NCBI RefSeq assembly: GCF_000183135.1
Contig: NC_014734.1
Coordinates: 1,364,001-1,428,000 of the forward strand
Length of the DNA stretch: 64,000 bases
Origin: Paludibacter propionicigenes WB4
Lineage (GTDB): Bacteria; Bacteroidota; Bacteroidia; Bacteroidales; Paludibacteraceae
Reading direction: 5' to 3'
The translations under genes were made by a program, and so were the position numbers. A model generated the notes under the pieces. That model was not told the origin of the DNA and made no database searches. It was given only the letters and a program-made list of their open reading frames with translations. Every line of letters starts with the position of its first letter. The first letter of the stretch is position 1. Shown here in pieces: positions 1 through 9,312 of this stretch.

Positions 1-1
1 T

Positions 2-889
2 GGAGTTCTGAATGAGCTTTTCATGTCGGCCACTCAAATTTTGGAAGACAATACATTTTTGAATGATTTCATAGCTTTTCTAAACATGCCGACAAGCTCT
101 AACAGTTTGCAGAGCGATCATTCCTTCTCATTAAGCAAGGAAATTCGAATTGAAAATGTCAGATTCCGCTATAAATCAAGTAAACGTGATGCACTAAAAT
201 TGGTGAACATAACTATTCCTGCAGGAAAGACGGTGGCTTTCGTCGGTGCAAATGGTTCAGGTAAAACAACTTTAATAAAACTGCTTTGTGGATTTTACCA
301 ACCGGATTCAGGGCGCATTCTTTTTGACGGCATTGATGCTACTGAAATTGGCCAACAAAAGATTTGCGAAAACATAACAGCCGTTTTTCAGGATTTTGCC
401 TTGTATAACATTAGTGCTATCAATAATATCGGTTTAGGAAACACCCGGGAAACCCTTGATTTTGATAAAGCTGTAAAAGCAGCAAAAGCGGCAGGCATTA
501 ATGATATTTTGGAACATCTTCCGAATGGTTACAACACCTTGCTAGGTAATTTATTTAGCTGTGGAGAAGAACTTAGTATTGGCCAATGGCAGAAAATGGC
601 CATAGCAAGAGCTTTTTATCGAGATTCTTCGTTAGTGCTTCTGGACGAACCTTCAAGTGCACTGGATGCAGAATCGGAATTACAGATTATCAATGGATTA
701 AAAAAACTATCGCACGATAAAACAGCCGTAATTATCAGTCACCGTCTTAGCACCGTGCAGTGGGCAGATATTATTTATGTATTTAATGATGGTGAAGTTG
801 TGGAATCCGGCAATCATCAAGAACTTCTGCAACTGGGAGGAAAATACTACTCGTTATTTCATACAAATAATAATCAATCTATTGAGTGA
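2..889 (+). CDS. ABC transporter ATP-binding domain (C-terminal part, 5' end outside window)
   Basis: This is the nucleotide-binding half of an ABC exporter. The reading frame is open to the window edge upstream of the ATG at 23, so the gene is 5'-truncated and probably has an N-terminal membrane domain outside the window. Counting from the ATG at 23, the Walker A motif GANGSGKT is at residues 75-82, the signature LSIGQ at 184-188, Walker B LVLLDE at 204-209 and the switch histidine in ISHRLST at 240. All ATPase elements are intact. The substrate cannot be told from this part; exporters of this type carry peptides, lipids or glycans. It converges on the nucleotidyltransferase gene with one base between the stops, and is the only clear plus-strand gene before position 41758. 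Confidence 0.9.
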   Translation, partial: GVLNELFMSATQILEDNTFLNDFIAFLNMPTSSNSLQSDHSFSLSKEIRIENVRFRYKSSKRDALKLVNITIPAGKTVAFVGANGSGKTTLIKLLCGFYQPDSGRILFDGIDATEIGQQKICENITAVFQDFALYNISAINNIGLGNTRETLDFDKAVKAAKAAGINDILEHLPNGYNTLLGNLFSCGEELSIGQWQKMAIARAFYRDSSLVLLDEPSSALDAESELQIINGLKKLSHDKTAVIISHRLSTVQWADIIYVFNDGEVVESGNHQELLQLGGKYYSLFHTNNNQSIE

Positions 890-890
890 T

Positions 891-2078
891 TCATTTATTC
901 CATGATTTTTTCAAGTGGAATACAACACCTCTTATGCCTTCCGTCCATCTTAATGGATAATAGAAAACGACCAAAGAAGAATACTTAACCTTATACCGTT
1001 CAATCATGAAATCTTTAGGAGGAAACAACACACCCAAAAGGTATCTGACTTTATTTGAAAACGTTCTAACCTCTTTCAAATAATAAAAATGTGAAGACAA
1101 TGAAATAGTTCCTGAACTACCAACTCCCTTCAAATACTTGAAAAATTGTTGTTCTGTTTCTTCTGTCAATAAATAGCTATACTTATTGATAACATCAATG
1201 GGAACGGGCGCATTCATATACTTATTTACCAAAACGATATATTTGAATATTACTTCTTCAGACTTATACAATCGGCATGATGCCGTAAAAGCTCCCCAAT
1301 CAAAGCCTTCTACATTTTCATTTAAAACATTTGTTATGTCGCTCAAGCAGGTAAACTGAACCTTTCCTACCTGAAAATGTTTATCGAGATGTGCACAAAG
1401 GTGAATTAGTAAATCATTATTTTCTAATGCAAGAACATTGCATTTATTGACCGTAACGGGCATCGCATTTTTCCAAACCTCAGAGGTCAGCAAATTATAC
1501 TTTTCTCCTTTTCGGTGCAGCTTTATATGAATTTCTATTGACACGCCGTGTAACACCATTGGCGTATAATGAACAATATCAAATTGTGAGCTTACAAATT
1601 CTGATAGTTTTAATGCAGACACTGCCCTGTATCCCAAATTCCGGAGAATGTCTAAACATCTTTCACCATCCTCCTCATGTACCAATAAATCAATATCGCT
1701 AAATTGCCTCAATCCAATATCGTGATAAAGATTCTCGGATAAATAAACTCCTTTTAATGCAATTACAGGAATACCTTGATTTGAAAACTCTTTAGCAATC
1801 TGTTGGAAATAGTTTAGTAACAAAGTCCCTCTGCTAATGGTAATATAATAAGTTTGTTGCAATTTTGCCTGAACAGCGTCGGGTATCAGAGAACTATTTT
1901 TTAAAGCTGGGAGCTTTTTAAACAGCAACGGAGCTATTCCTCTGTCGATAATCGTTTTGGTAAGATAATCCCAATCCTTAACTTCCAAAATCAGATTATC
2001 TATTTGCTCTAATTCCGAAACAGAAGGATTAATTTTTATTGAAGAAAGAATAAGTTTGTCTTCGTGGGATAACGTCAT
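891..2078 (-). CDS. Nucleotidyltransferase family protein (NTP_transf_5-like)
   Basis: The protein resembles the uncharacterised nucleotidyltransferase family PF14907. The fold marker is an ALKG segment near residues 107-110 followed by SDIDLLV near 127-133, where the two aspartates would bind metal. The rest is helical with no membrane segment. Family members are often found beside ABC exporters and peptide or polysaccharide genes, but no substrate is established. The frame extends to a TTG at 2117, but I choose the ATG at 2078 because the extra 13 residues are hydrophobic and unlike the family N-terminus. The gene lies 56 bp downstream of the sugar-transferase gene and may be the last gene of the polysaccharide transcription unit. 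Confidence 0.75.
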   Translation of the reverse strand: MTLSHEDKLILSSIKINPSVSELEQIDNLILEVKDWDYLTKTIIDRGIAPLLFKKLPALKNSSLIPDAVQAKLQQTYYITISRGTLLLNYFQQIAKEFSNQGIPVIALKGVYLSENLYHDIGLRQFSDIDLLVHEEDGERCLDILRNLGYRAVSALKLSEFVSSQFDIVHYTPMVLHGVSIEIHIKLHRKGEKYNLLTSEVWKNAMPVTVNKCNVLALENNDLLIHLCAHLDKHFQVGKVQFTCLSDITNVLNENVEGFDWGAFTASCRLYKSEEVIFKYIVLVNKYMNAPVPIDVINKYSYLLTEETEQQFFKYLKGVGSSGTISLSSHFYYLKEVRTFSNKVRYLLGVLFPPKDFMIERYKVKYSSLVVFYYPLRWTEGIRGVVFHLKKSWNK

Positions 2079-2134
2079 AGGAACTACAAAAAAATAATTT
2101 GGTAGGTATAAAAACAATAAGAAACATCAACTAT

Positions 2135-3652
2135 CTATGCACTACGCGCTCTCTTGATTAATATATTCTTAAGAATCTGAATCAGGTATCTCATATCGGT
2201 TATCATCGTGCCATCGGTTTCGCAGGCTGTAAGATAATCCATTTCCGATTTCTGAATCTCATCCAGTGTGCGGGGAAGATCGGCATAGAAAGGAGGTAAT
2301 AAACCGGGTTTGAATTTTACACGTTTCTTTTGCAGTTCTTCATTATATAAGCCGAAATACTGCTTGCTCAGCGGACGCACACCCACCAGTTTCATCTCAC
2401 CATTAAACAAATTAAAGAACATAGGCAGTTCATCTATCCAGTATCTCCTCATTATGCGTCCAACAGTGGTAATGCGGATATCTTTATTGAATTTGCCATC
2501 GTCTTTTAAATAATTACGCTCGTATATATAGCTCTGTAGGTACTCCGAAAAAGGGTGCATGGTTCTGAGTTTATACACCTGAATCATCTCGGCATCTTTA
2601 CCGTATCGTCTGAGGCGGATTAATGGCCCGTAGATCCGTTTTTGTGTTGTTTCAGGATTTTTGACACGCTTGGCTAGCACGTAGGTAAGATGACATACTT
2701 TTTTCTCCATCACCACCATAAACCCCGAACAATATAACCGTCCCAACACTTCAGCTTTTGAAAACACCCTGTCGTTGCCTTTCGAAAGAAAATAATAAAG
2801 ATTTCTTGTGAGAAAAACTTTAGGCATTACCCGCTTAAACAGATAATAAAAGATGTAAACTATACGATTTATTACATTGGGGTACTTCCTTAGAATAGTC
2901 TTTTTACGGGTGCTTTTAGATTCAAAACAACAGACAAACAGGCCATCGTCCGGCAGCTTCTCATTGATTATGGTAAGTTTCTTGTTGATGTTTCTCACAT
3001 TATTCAATCTCTCTAACTGAATAATCGTAGAGTAACGATAATTGGGATACATGCGAAGATTTTCAACATCATTATTCACATATACCAATGTATTACCGCT
3101 TCTCAGGTTCAGGTTATTTTCCAGAAATTTAAGTACACCACTTGTAGAATGTGCACGTATGGTGGATTGTAGCTGAGCATAACTTGCTTCATCGATGTCG
3201 CTTTCAGGAATAACATTTGCGTTAATTCTCTCTTTGCTAGGCTTCAGGTTTACCTCGTTATAATCTACAGCCAGCTTGTAAGCGTAATAGAAAGAAAGGA
3301 AAATATAATTCACCAGAAAAGTAAGAACAGTAGTAGCCAGCAATACGAATCCTGAGTAGGGTTTAAAGTAATAGTGAATCAAGCCCATAAAAATCAGCGC
3401 ATTCAATAGCGAAACATAAAACAAACGAAGCGTTATCTGATAGAACTGTTGTCTTCTTAAAGGCTTATATCTTTGTATCAGATACGAAATGAGAACCCAT
3501 TGGAGGATATAAAAAATCGAAGGAAGTGAATATTTACTGAAAGGAGAATTGGTTGTAAGTGGAAACCAATCCAATACCACATACAATGTAAGAATTAGTA
3601 TCAGAATGTCGATAATCAGGTAAAAATATGCAGGTTTGTAGAGTACTCTCAT
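2135..3652 (-). CDS. Initiating sugar-phosphate transferase (bacterial sugar transferase family)
   Basis: Likely a polyprenyl-phosphate sugar-1-phosphate transferase that starts a glycan on undecaprenyl phosphate at the inner membrane. Four hydrophobic segments lie at about residues 10-28, 45-60, 76-95 and 101-125. The C-terminal third has the PF02397 signature: YKLRTM, then RITTVGRIMRRYWIDELP, then NGEMKLVGVRPL. These carry the basic and acidic residues expected of the WcaJ/PglC catalytic core. The usual clear membrane hairpin just before the catalytic domain is weak here, so the enzyme may be divergent. It is the most promoter-distal enzyme of the minus-strand cluster. The start ATG is at 3650-3652. 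Sugar specificity (glucose, galactose or an amino sugar) is not visible. Confidence 0.88.
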   Translation of the reverse strand: MRVLYKPAYFYLIIDILILILTLYVVLDWFPLTTNSPFSKYSLPSIFYILQWVLISYLIQRYKPLRRQQFYQITLRLFYVSLLNALIFMGLIHYYFKPYSGFVLLATTVLTFLVNYIFLSFYYAYKLAVDYNEVNLKPSKERINANVIPESDIDEASYAQLQSTIRAHSTSGVLKFLENNLNLRSGNTLVYVNNDVENLRMYPNYRYSTIIQLERLNNVRNINKKLTIINEKLPDDGLFVCCFESKSTRKKTILRKYPNVINRIVYIFYYLFKRVMPKVFLTRNLYYFLSKGNDRVFSKAEVLGRLYCSGFMVVMEKKVCHLTYVLAKRVKNPETTQKRIYGPLIRLRRYGKDAEMIQVYKLRTMHPFSEYLQSYIYERNYLKDDGKFNKDIRITTVGRIMRRYWIDELPMFFNLFNGEMKLVGVRPLSKQYFGLYNEELQKKRVKFKPGLLPPFYADLPRTLDEIQKSEMDYLTACETDGTMITDMRYLIQILKNILIKRARSA

Positions 3653-3759
3653 TTTTCAAAAAAAAGATTTTGCAAATATAATACAAATTTATACAGAAAT
3701 TACATAGAAAAACTGCTACAATAATAACAGGAAGTGTTTACACTCAAATTTTGGGTTCA

Positions 3760-4599
3760 TTAATAATCTGTTCGGTTTAATACTATATATTTCTTTATAA
3801 CGTTTTTGATTTTTTGCTTTGCAAACTCCAGGTACCAGTCAAACATATTATCTGTCCATCGCTGCGGATGTGTGGTAATCATAATTGCACCCGGTAACTT
3901 ATTATTTTCCAACCAATGAATAACATCAAAAGTTGTGTGAATCTTCATGTCGGAAGTTTCGTAAATACTCTCGGTTTTTGAAGCATTACCATCGCCGCGC
4001 TTTGTACCCAGCAACTTATCTCTGACATTGTATTTATCGCCGTCCCACATTCTGGCTGTATCAGTAAAATAAACAATATCTTCGGTAGTATTGGATTCAT
4101 TGTTCAACAAATCGAAATAAGGCTCACCCGCAACACCGAAATCACGATAATTGAATTCTCTCCAAAGATCTCTGTTGTCCCATTTAGAAGCCGGACTTCC
4201 GTGCATACAAATAGTACGAACAGGATAAAACTGCCGGAAATAATTCAGTTGTTGTTCAAAATGTTTAATCGCTTTCTCTTTATCTCCTTTAAACAGTGAT
4301 AAGTCTTCGTAATGATAACCAATTTCATGACCCAAAGCAGCAATTTGAGTTATAACCTCTGGTATATTACTTTGCGGAACTACCCTGAAGTAATAAGAAG
4401 CCCTTACCCCCATCTCTGCCTCTATCTGAGCAGTACTCAGTGAATTATTCGCCATCAGGTCAACGTCGTGTCGTAAAATCACAAAACGACCCTGAGCTTT
4501 ACCATCACACCAATCCTCAAATGTAAAAATTGAGTATCCTGCTTGTATTAAAGCAAGTATCAATTGGCGATAAGCTGAAAGAGTAAAATCTTTTGGCAT
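3760..4599 (-). CDS. Polysaccharide deacetylase-like protein
   Basis: The protein has the look of the NodB/carbohydrate esterase 4 fold in a divergent form. A metal-binding type motif FVILRHDVD lies near residues 43-51, with HEIGYHYED near 91-99 and an ICMHGSP segment near 130. No signal peptide is visible, so a cytoplasmic role acting on a nucleotide-linked or lipid-linked sugar is more likely than action on exported glycan. It lies between wecB and the initiating transferase, separated by about 55 and 107 bp, suggesting co-transcription. It differs from the second deacetylase of the window (22744-23640), which has the canonical TFDDG motif. The exact substrate is unknown. Confidence 0.7.
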   Translation of the reverse strand: MPKDFTLSAYRQLILALIQAGYSIFTFEDWCDGKAQGRFVILRHDVDLMANNSLSTAQIEAEMGVRASYYFRVVPQSNIPEVITQIAALGHEIGYHYEDLSLFKGDKEKAIKHFEQQLNYFRQFYPVRTICMHGSPASKWDNRDLWREFNYRDFGVAGEPYFDLLNNESNTTEDIVYFTDTARMWDGDKYNVRDKLLGTKRGDGNASKTESIYETSDMKIHTTFDVIHWLENNKLPGAIMITTHPQRWTDNMFDWYLEFAKQKIKNVIKKYIVLNRTDY

Positions 4600-4654
4600 A
4601 TTGGATTAAAAAATTAAATACACGAAGATTATATTATTTATTTTAAAAATCTGA

Positions 4655-5773
4655 CTATAACTCATCAATGAGATGAATAATTCTTTCTGCAGCATGTCCA
4701 TCCCAATACTTCGGAACAGTCCCGTGCTTACCTTCTCCATCAATGATAGAGCTGACTTCTGCTACTATATCATGTACTTTTATCAGTTTGTTACTTCCCT
4801 CCCACACCGTAACAGGGCGTTCCGTATTGGGACGAACCGTTAGGCAGGGAATATTCAAAAAAGTAGTCTCCTCCTGAATCCCACCGGAATCTGTCAAAGC
4901 AAAAGCTGACCGGCTTACTAAATGAATAAACTGAAGATAACCCAAAGGTTCAATAAAATATAGATTCGGATATTTATCTATATCATGTTGCAAACCGAAT
5001 TGTTGTATGTTTTTATAGGTTCGCGGATGTACCGGAAAAACCAAGGGGATTCGTTGCGATATTTCTCCCCACAAATTGACCAGCAATGTGAGTGTATCCT
5101 TATCATCTACATTGCCGGGGCGATGAAAAGTCAATGCCCCGTATTCTCCTGCTTTAAAATCGGAGCCTAATCTAATCTCTCTGTCGTGATTCAACAATTT
5201 GAAAACCAATTCTGTTTGCTGAGCTTTAGGCAATTGTTCAACCAATGAGTCGATCATCAAATTTCCAAGCATATGAATCTTATCCGCCGCTACTCCTTCG
5301 CGTAACAAATTATCATCGGCATCAACGCTGGTTGTGATAAACACATCGCTGATAGCATCAGTTACAAGACGGTTAATCTCTTCGGGCATAGTTCGGTCAT
5401 TACTGCGTAAACCTGCCTCGTAATGAATGGTTTTAATTCCCATTTTGGAAGCAACCAATGTACAAGCGGCAGTACTGTTAACATCTCCAACCACTAATAC
5501 AAAATCTGGTTGCTCACTGATGCAAACTTTCTCAAAACCCTCCATAATACGTGCTGTCTGAACGGCATGACTGGCCGAACCTACTTCGAGATTTATATCT
5601 GGTGTAGGTATATTAAGCTCATCAAAAAACTGACCCGACATTTTTACATCATAATGCTGACCGGTATGTACCAAAATTGGTTTTATGCTCTTATGATTCT
5701 TTAAAGCATGCATCAGTGGAGCAATTTTCATAAAATTTGGTCGTGCACCGGCAACAAGAATAAGTTTTTTCAT
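4655..5773 (-). CDS. wecB: UDP-N-acetylglucosamine 2-epimerase (non-hydrolysing)
   Basis: This enzyme interconverts UDP-GlcNAc and UDP-ManNAc in the cytoplasm, supplying ManNAc or precursors of further sugars for the glycan. The sequence begins with the typical KKLILVAGARPNFMKIAPL, followed by HTGQHYD, VVGDVNST, HYEAGLRS with EEINR, TFHRPGNVD and LTDSGGIQEE. These are the UDP-binding and catalytic segments of the WecB family. The length of 372 residues is normal. The next gene upstream in the unit is a DUF354 protein, a family related in fold to this epimerase. A dehydrogenase that would make ManNAcA (wecC) is not in the window, so ManNAc itself or another derivative may be used. Confidence 0.95.
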   Translation of the reverse strand: MKKLILVAGARPNFMKIAPLMHALKNHKSIKPILVHTGQHYDVKMSGQFFDELNIPTPDINLEVGSASHAVQTARIMEGFEKVCISEQPDFVLVVGDVNSTAACTLVASKMGIKTIHYEAGLRSNDRTMPEEINRLVTDAISDVFITTSVDADDNLLREGVAADKIHMLGNLMIDSLVEQLPKAQQTELVFKLLNHDREIRLGSDFKAGEYGALTFHRPGNVDDKDTLTLLVNLWGEISQRIPLVFPVHPRTYKNIQQFGLQHDIDKYPNLYFIEPLGYLQFIHLVSRSAFALTDSGGIQEETTFLNIPCLTVRPNTERPVTVWEGSNKLIKVHDIVAEVSSIIDGEGKHGTVPKYWDGHAAERIIHLIDEL

Positions 5774-5780
5774 TATAAAT

Positions 5781-5885
5781 ATAGTTGGTAGTTAGAAGTC
5801 AGTAGTTGGTAGTTCTTAATTAGCAGTTTGGAATTAGTATATTGCTATTTATCCCTTTCTACTTACTTTTACTACTTTCTACTTA
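5781..5885. repeat. Opposed arrays of 7-bp repeats in an intergenic gap
   Basis: The gap between the DUF354 gene and wecB starts with in-register heptamers on the plus strand (TAGTTGG, TAGTTAG, AAGTCAG, TAGTTGG, TAGTTCT) and ends with heptamers of the opposite orientation (CTACTTA, CTACTTT, CTACTTA). The two runs face each other and could pair in RNA. Similar arrays recur in many gaps of the polysaccharide locus. Confidence 0.75.
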
Positions 5886-5892
5886 CTATAAA

Positions 5893-6987
5893 CTATTTAA
5901 AATTGTTTTGATATTCGGGATTTAATTTCATCGTTCTGGCACTATTGGGATAGTCTTCAATAAACCAGGTAAGCACCTTGGCAAAATCAATTTTCTTAGA
6001 AAGCATAGTTTTTCTTCTTTCCTGAAATATTTGAGATCTATTCGGCAAAGCTACCAATTTTTCAATAGTGCTATACAAACGTTCCACCTCATTTGTTTTG
6101 ATTCCGTATCCAAGTTCAAACTCATTTTCCAGCTCATTGAGATAACCTATCCTTCCTACAAAATCATTATACCTGATAAAAGGCACTCCTAATACTCCTG
6201 CTTCGGCAGCCATAGTCTGACTATCACCAATGTATAACTGTGCAAAAGCCATCACATGGTGGATATCCAAAGGATTTAAAACAATACGGTATTTTTCAAA
6301 CTCCGGCTCCAATTCACGCTCCGAGCTTATGTAAACTGTTCCGTAAGGTTTCAGTCGGTTTATTATGTTTTGTGTTATTTCGGCTTCAATACCTTTGATT
6401 CCTGAGTCATGATAAGCCGTAAGTTTTGCTAAACGAATCAGAAAATAAGGTTTATCGGGTGAAAAATATCTCTCAACTATCGTTTTGTCCGGAGTAAAAT
6501 GATTTGGGTGCAAATAGGCTAGTTCGTGATACGAATGATATTTAATAGCTTTTTTATCCCAACGCCCACTATTACAAACGCATGGATTTAAGATGGAAGA
6601 AGCTAACGGATAGCTCAACTTTGCATAGAGTGGCACAACATCGGCATCATCTTCGTTTACGTTTACGACGGGAATGCCCAACACTTTACCCACAAAAGAA
6701 TTCTCTACACTTGTTCCGGTCAGAATATCAGGCTTATGTCGGATACAAAATTTAAACAACCTGATAGCACGCTTAAGCATTCCTACAAATATTCCCCAGG
6801 TAGAATCTACTCTTCCTTCTTCCAAAATATTAAAAAAGGACATATTAGACGCTATAAGTAAGTCTTCTAATACATCTTTTTTCTTTATGAGGATAAATAT
6901 TTGATGACCTCCCTCCACCCAACTAATTATTGAGTTTCTATAAATATGAAAATGGGCAGGATGACCTAAATATACGAGTATTTTCAT
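5893..6987 (-). CDS. DUF354 family protein (copy 1)
   Basis: A DUF354 (PF04007) protein with the GT-B type fold shared by UDP-GlcNAc 2-epimerases and some glycosyltransferases. Its function is not established. The N-terminus MKILVYLGHPAHFHIYRN matches the family start, so I use the ATG at 6987 rather than the in-frame ATG at 7005. Further conserved segments are DILTGTS, NEDDADVVPLYAKL, the YHELAYLHP motif, GDSQTMAAEAGVLGVPFIRYN and a C-terminal ERRKTMLSKKIDF with WFIEDYP. The next gene upstream is a diverged paralogue with all the same segments in the same order. It may modify or transfer the amino sugar made by wecB, but that is inference from its position. Confidence 0.88.
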   Translation of the reverse strand: MKILVYLGHPAHFHIYRNSIISWVEGGHQIFILIKKKDVLEDLLIASNMSFFNILEEGRVDSTWGIFVGMLKRAIRLFKFCIRHKPDILTGTSVENSFVGKVLGIPVVNVNEDDADVVPLYAKLSYPLASSILNPCVCNSGRWDKKAIKYHSYHELAYLHPNHFTPDKTIVERYFSPDKPYFLIRLAKLTAYHDSGIKGIEAEITQNIINRLKPYGTVYISSERELEPEFEKYRIVLNPLDIHHVMAFAQLYIGDSQTMAAEAGVLGVPFIRYNDFVGRIGYLNELENEFELGYGIKTNEVERLYSTIEKLVALPNRSQIFQERRKTMLSKKIDFAKVLTWFIEDYPNSARTMKLNPEYQNNFK

Positions 6988-7132
6988 TTGAGCATTTATC
7001 TCCATCTAAAGTAAAAGAACTTGTATTACCAGAGATTAGATAAGATTTTGGAGTCTTACTTTTTTCAGTACATTTTAACTATAAATCAAATTTGTTTCAA
7101 AAGTACAATAAAAATGCATATGTAACATTATT

Positions 7133-8218
7133 TCACCTGAAGCAATCTTGAAAATTCGGATTTTCTTTCATAATTTGTTTGCTATCGGGATATTTTTCAA
7201 TAAACCATACATAAAATGCTGTCACATCAATTTTATCTTTCAACATTTTCATTCGTCGTTCCTGCCATATTTCCTTTAAATTAGTCAACGACAGTAACTC
7301 TTCAATCTTTAGTTGCATGGCATCAAACTTGCCCGGCAAAAAACCATAAGTCAAACCATATTTATGTTCTTCCTCCTCCAGATATGAGATTTGCCCGACA
7401 AAACTGTTGCTTCGTATAGCCGGTGTTCCGAGTACAGCTGCTTCGGATGTCATGGTCTGGCTATCGCCTATCAACATAGTGGCATAATAAATTAGCGAAT
7501 GCACTTTTTCAGGAGATAGAAGCAATTGGTACTTCTTAAACTCATCGTCTATGCTTCGTTCCGTTGTTATGAACACTTTTCCTTTCTGCTCCAGATATTC
7601 TATCAGCTTACGCTTATTCTCAATAGACAAACCCATCACACCAACATCATGATGTGCCTTAAAAGCATTAAAACGTAACACAAAGTAAGTATCACCTTCT
7701 TTTAAACCAATTTCTTTCAATACGGATGAATCAGGAGTAAATCGACTTGGTTGTAAATAAGCTAACTCGTGATAACCCCTGTAAGCAACTCGCTTTGAAG
7801 TGGCTCTTTGAGCGCACTCCGGACTAAGCACTACGTCGGCATAAGGATGAGCATATTTTACAACAAGAGGTTCAACAACATCATCATCGTCATCCAAAAA
7901 TATTGATTTCATTCCCGTTATTCGGGAAATATGTGTAATGGTGAGTGACGAACTAAATCCAATTTCGATTTTATTAGAAATTACCAATCTCCATATTTTA
8001 AAATCATACTTCAATTGTAAAAGAGCTTTACCTATCAAACTATCTTTCTTGCCTCCTAAATATGTGTAGGGAATCTGATAAATATCTAACAGTTTAATTG
8101 CTGCCGGTATATCCTTAACTGTTACAAAAACTTTGTGTCCTCGCTTTGTCAACTCATAATACGTACTCCTAAGTAGATGCACATGAGCTGGATGAGCAAT
8201 ATCCATTAGTATATTCAT
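7133..8218 (-). CDS. DUF354 family protein (copy 2)
   Basis: The second DUF354 protein, colinear with copy 1. It starts MNILMDIAHPAHVHLLRS, then has the acidic DDDDDVVEPLVVKYAHPYAD segment, YHELAYLQPSRF, GDSQTMTSEAAVLGTPAIRSN and the C-terminal ERRMKMLKDKID with WFIEKYPDSKQIM. No signal peptide or membrane segment is present, so it is cytosolic or peripheral. The duplication looks old because the two proteins differ at many positions outside the motifs; this suggests different but related substrates rather than redundancy. The ATG at 8216-8218 is the family-typical start. It lies 47 bp below the FemAB-like gene in the same direction. Confidence 0.88.
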   Translation of the reverse strand: MNILMDIAHPAHVHLLRSTYYELTKRGHKVFVTVKDIPAAIKLLDIYQIPYTYLGGKKDSLIGKALLQLKYDFKIWRLVISNKIEIGFSSSLTITHISRITGMKSIFLDDDDDVVEPLVVKYAHPYADVVLSPECAQRATSKRVAYRGYHELAYLQPSRFTPDSSVLKEIGLKEGDTYFVLRFNAFKAHHDVGVMGLSIENKRKLIEYLEQKGKVFITTERSIDDEFKKYQLLLSPEKVHSLIYYATMLIGDSQTMTSEAAVLGTPAIRSNSFVGQISYLEEEEHKYGLTYGFLPGKFDAMQLKIEELLSLTNLKEIWQERRMKMLKDKIDVTAFYVWFIEKYPDSKQIMKENPNFQDCFR

Positions 8219-8265
8219 CCGTGATAATGGTTAGTTATTAATGATAAGTGATAAATAATGACAAA

Positions 8266-9273
8266 CTATTTCCTTTGGGCTTTTAATTTTCCAATAATAT
8301 ATTTTCCAAGCGAGTATAATCGGGAGTTGAAAATATACAAAAAGCGACCGTGTTCAACAAGTTCGCCACCAAATTTAGATTTAAATTCTCTTACACCATA
8401 TCCTTCATCCGGTTTACCGGCACCCATCATGTCGAATTTCTCATAGCCATCTAATGCTGCGTATTCAATGCCTGCCCAGGTTGCTACTGTAGATGGATAA
8501 ATATTTTTTATTTGTCCATCTAATCCGCAGACAAACCATTCGTAAACAGTTCTGTTTCCCATCATCACACAAATGCTCCCTCCTATTATACTCCCTTGAT
8601 GCTTTACTACAAAAAGTTTTCCATATTGGGACAAGACTATCTTTTCAAAAAACTCAAGTGGAAACAGAGGTGTTTTTATTTTAGTTTTATATAAATGCTG
8701 TAATAATTTATAATAGGACTTTACATCCTCCCGTTCTGTAGTTTCTAGCCATTCTGCACCTTCTTTGCGCGAAAGTTTTATATCTCTTCGTTTGGTGCGG
8801 TTAAGTTGCATATTAGCCGAATCGACATCCTGAGTAGCCACATGAAAGTTCAAGTGAGGCTGGTAAACAAAATTCGCTAATTCAAAACCAGTACGAAAAA
8901 GCGAATAATCGTTGAAATTTCGTATTTCTATATAAATACTTTGCTTATTAAGTTCTTGCTTAAGGTGATTCAATAAAAACTGTAGCGCATCAGTAGATAT
9001 TTCATTATCAAGTAATAGCCCTCCCGGAACAATAGCCCGACGACTAAAGAATCTCTTAATGAAATTTCCTTCAGAAATCACATAGCCGCAAACCAAACCC
9101 GTCAATTTTTCATTTTCGGATACAGCATAAACAAATGGCTTTAAAAATGTCAGAGTTGCATAAAACTCGTAACATTCCAATGTTTGGAAAAAAGATGCAA
9201 CGTCAGAACTAGAAACAAGTTCTTCCCATTGCTTTAAATCTATATCTGAAAAAGCTGTGTGAATTCTAATCAT
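8266..9273 (-). CDS. GNAT/FemAB-like acyltransferase
   Basis: A 335-residue protein resembling the Acetyltransf_6 (PF13480)/FemAB group, which moves acyl or aminoacyl groups from CoA or tRNA to amino groups. The visible family features are the RTKRRDIKLSRKEG segment near residues 140-155, the LYKTKIKTPLFPLEFFEKI region, and GGSICVMMGNRTVYEWF followed by PSTVATWAGIEYA and a KSKFGGELV-like end. No membrane segment is seen. In polysaccharide loci such enzymes often acylate a sugar amine. Which acyl donor it uses cannot be read from sequence. It sits between a GT4 gene and the DUF354 pair, all minus strand with short gaps. Confidence 0.75.
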   Translation of the reverse strand: MIRIHTAFSDIDLKQWEELVSSSDVASFFQTLECYEFYATLTFLKPFVYAVSENEKLTGLVCGYVISEGNFIKRFFSRRAIVPGGLLLDNEISTDALQFLLNHLKQELNKQSIYIEIRNFNDYSLFRTGFELANFVYQPHLNFHVATQDVDSANMQLNRTKRRDIKLSRKEGAEWLETTEREDVKSYYKLLQHLYKTKIKTPLFPLEFFEKIVLSQYGKLFVVKHQGSIIGGSICVMMGNRTVYEWFVCGLDGQIKNIYPSTVATWAGIEYAALDGYEKFDMMGAGKPDEGYGVREFKSKFGGELVEHGRFLYIFNSRLYSLGKYIIGKLKAQRK

Positions 9274-9312
9274 GTAGAAACTTAATAAAAAAGGATAGCT
9301 TCATTGTTTTCC

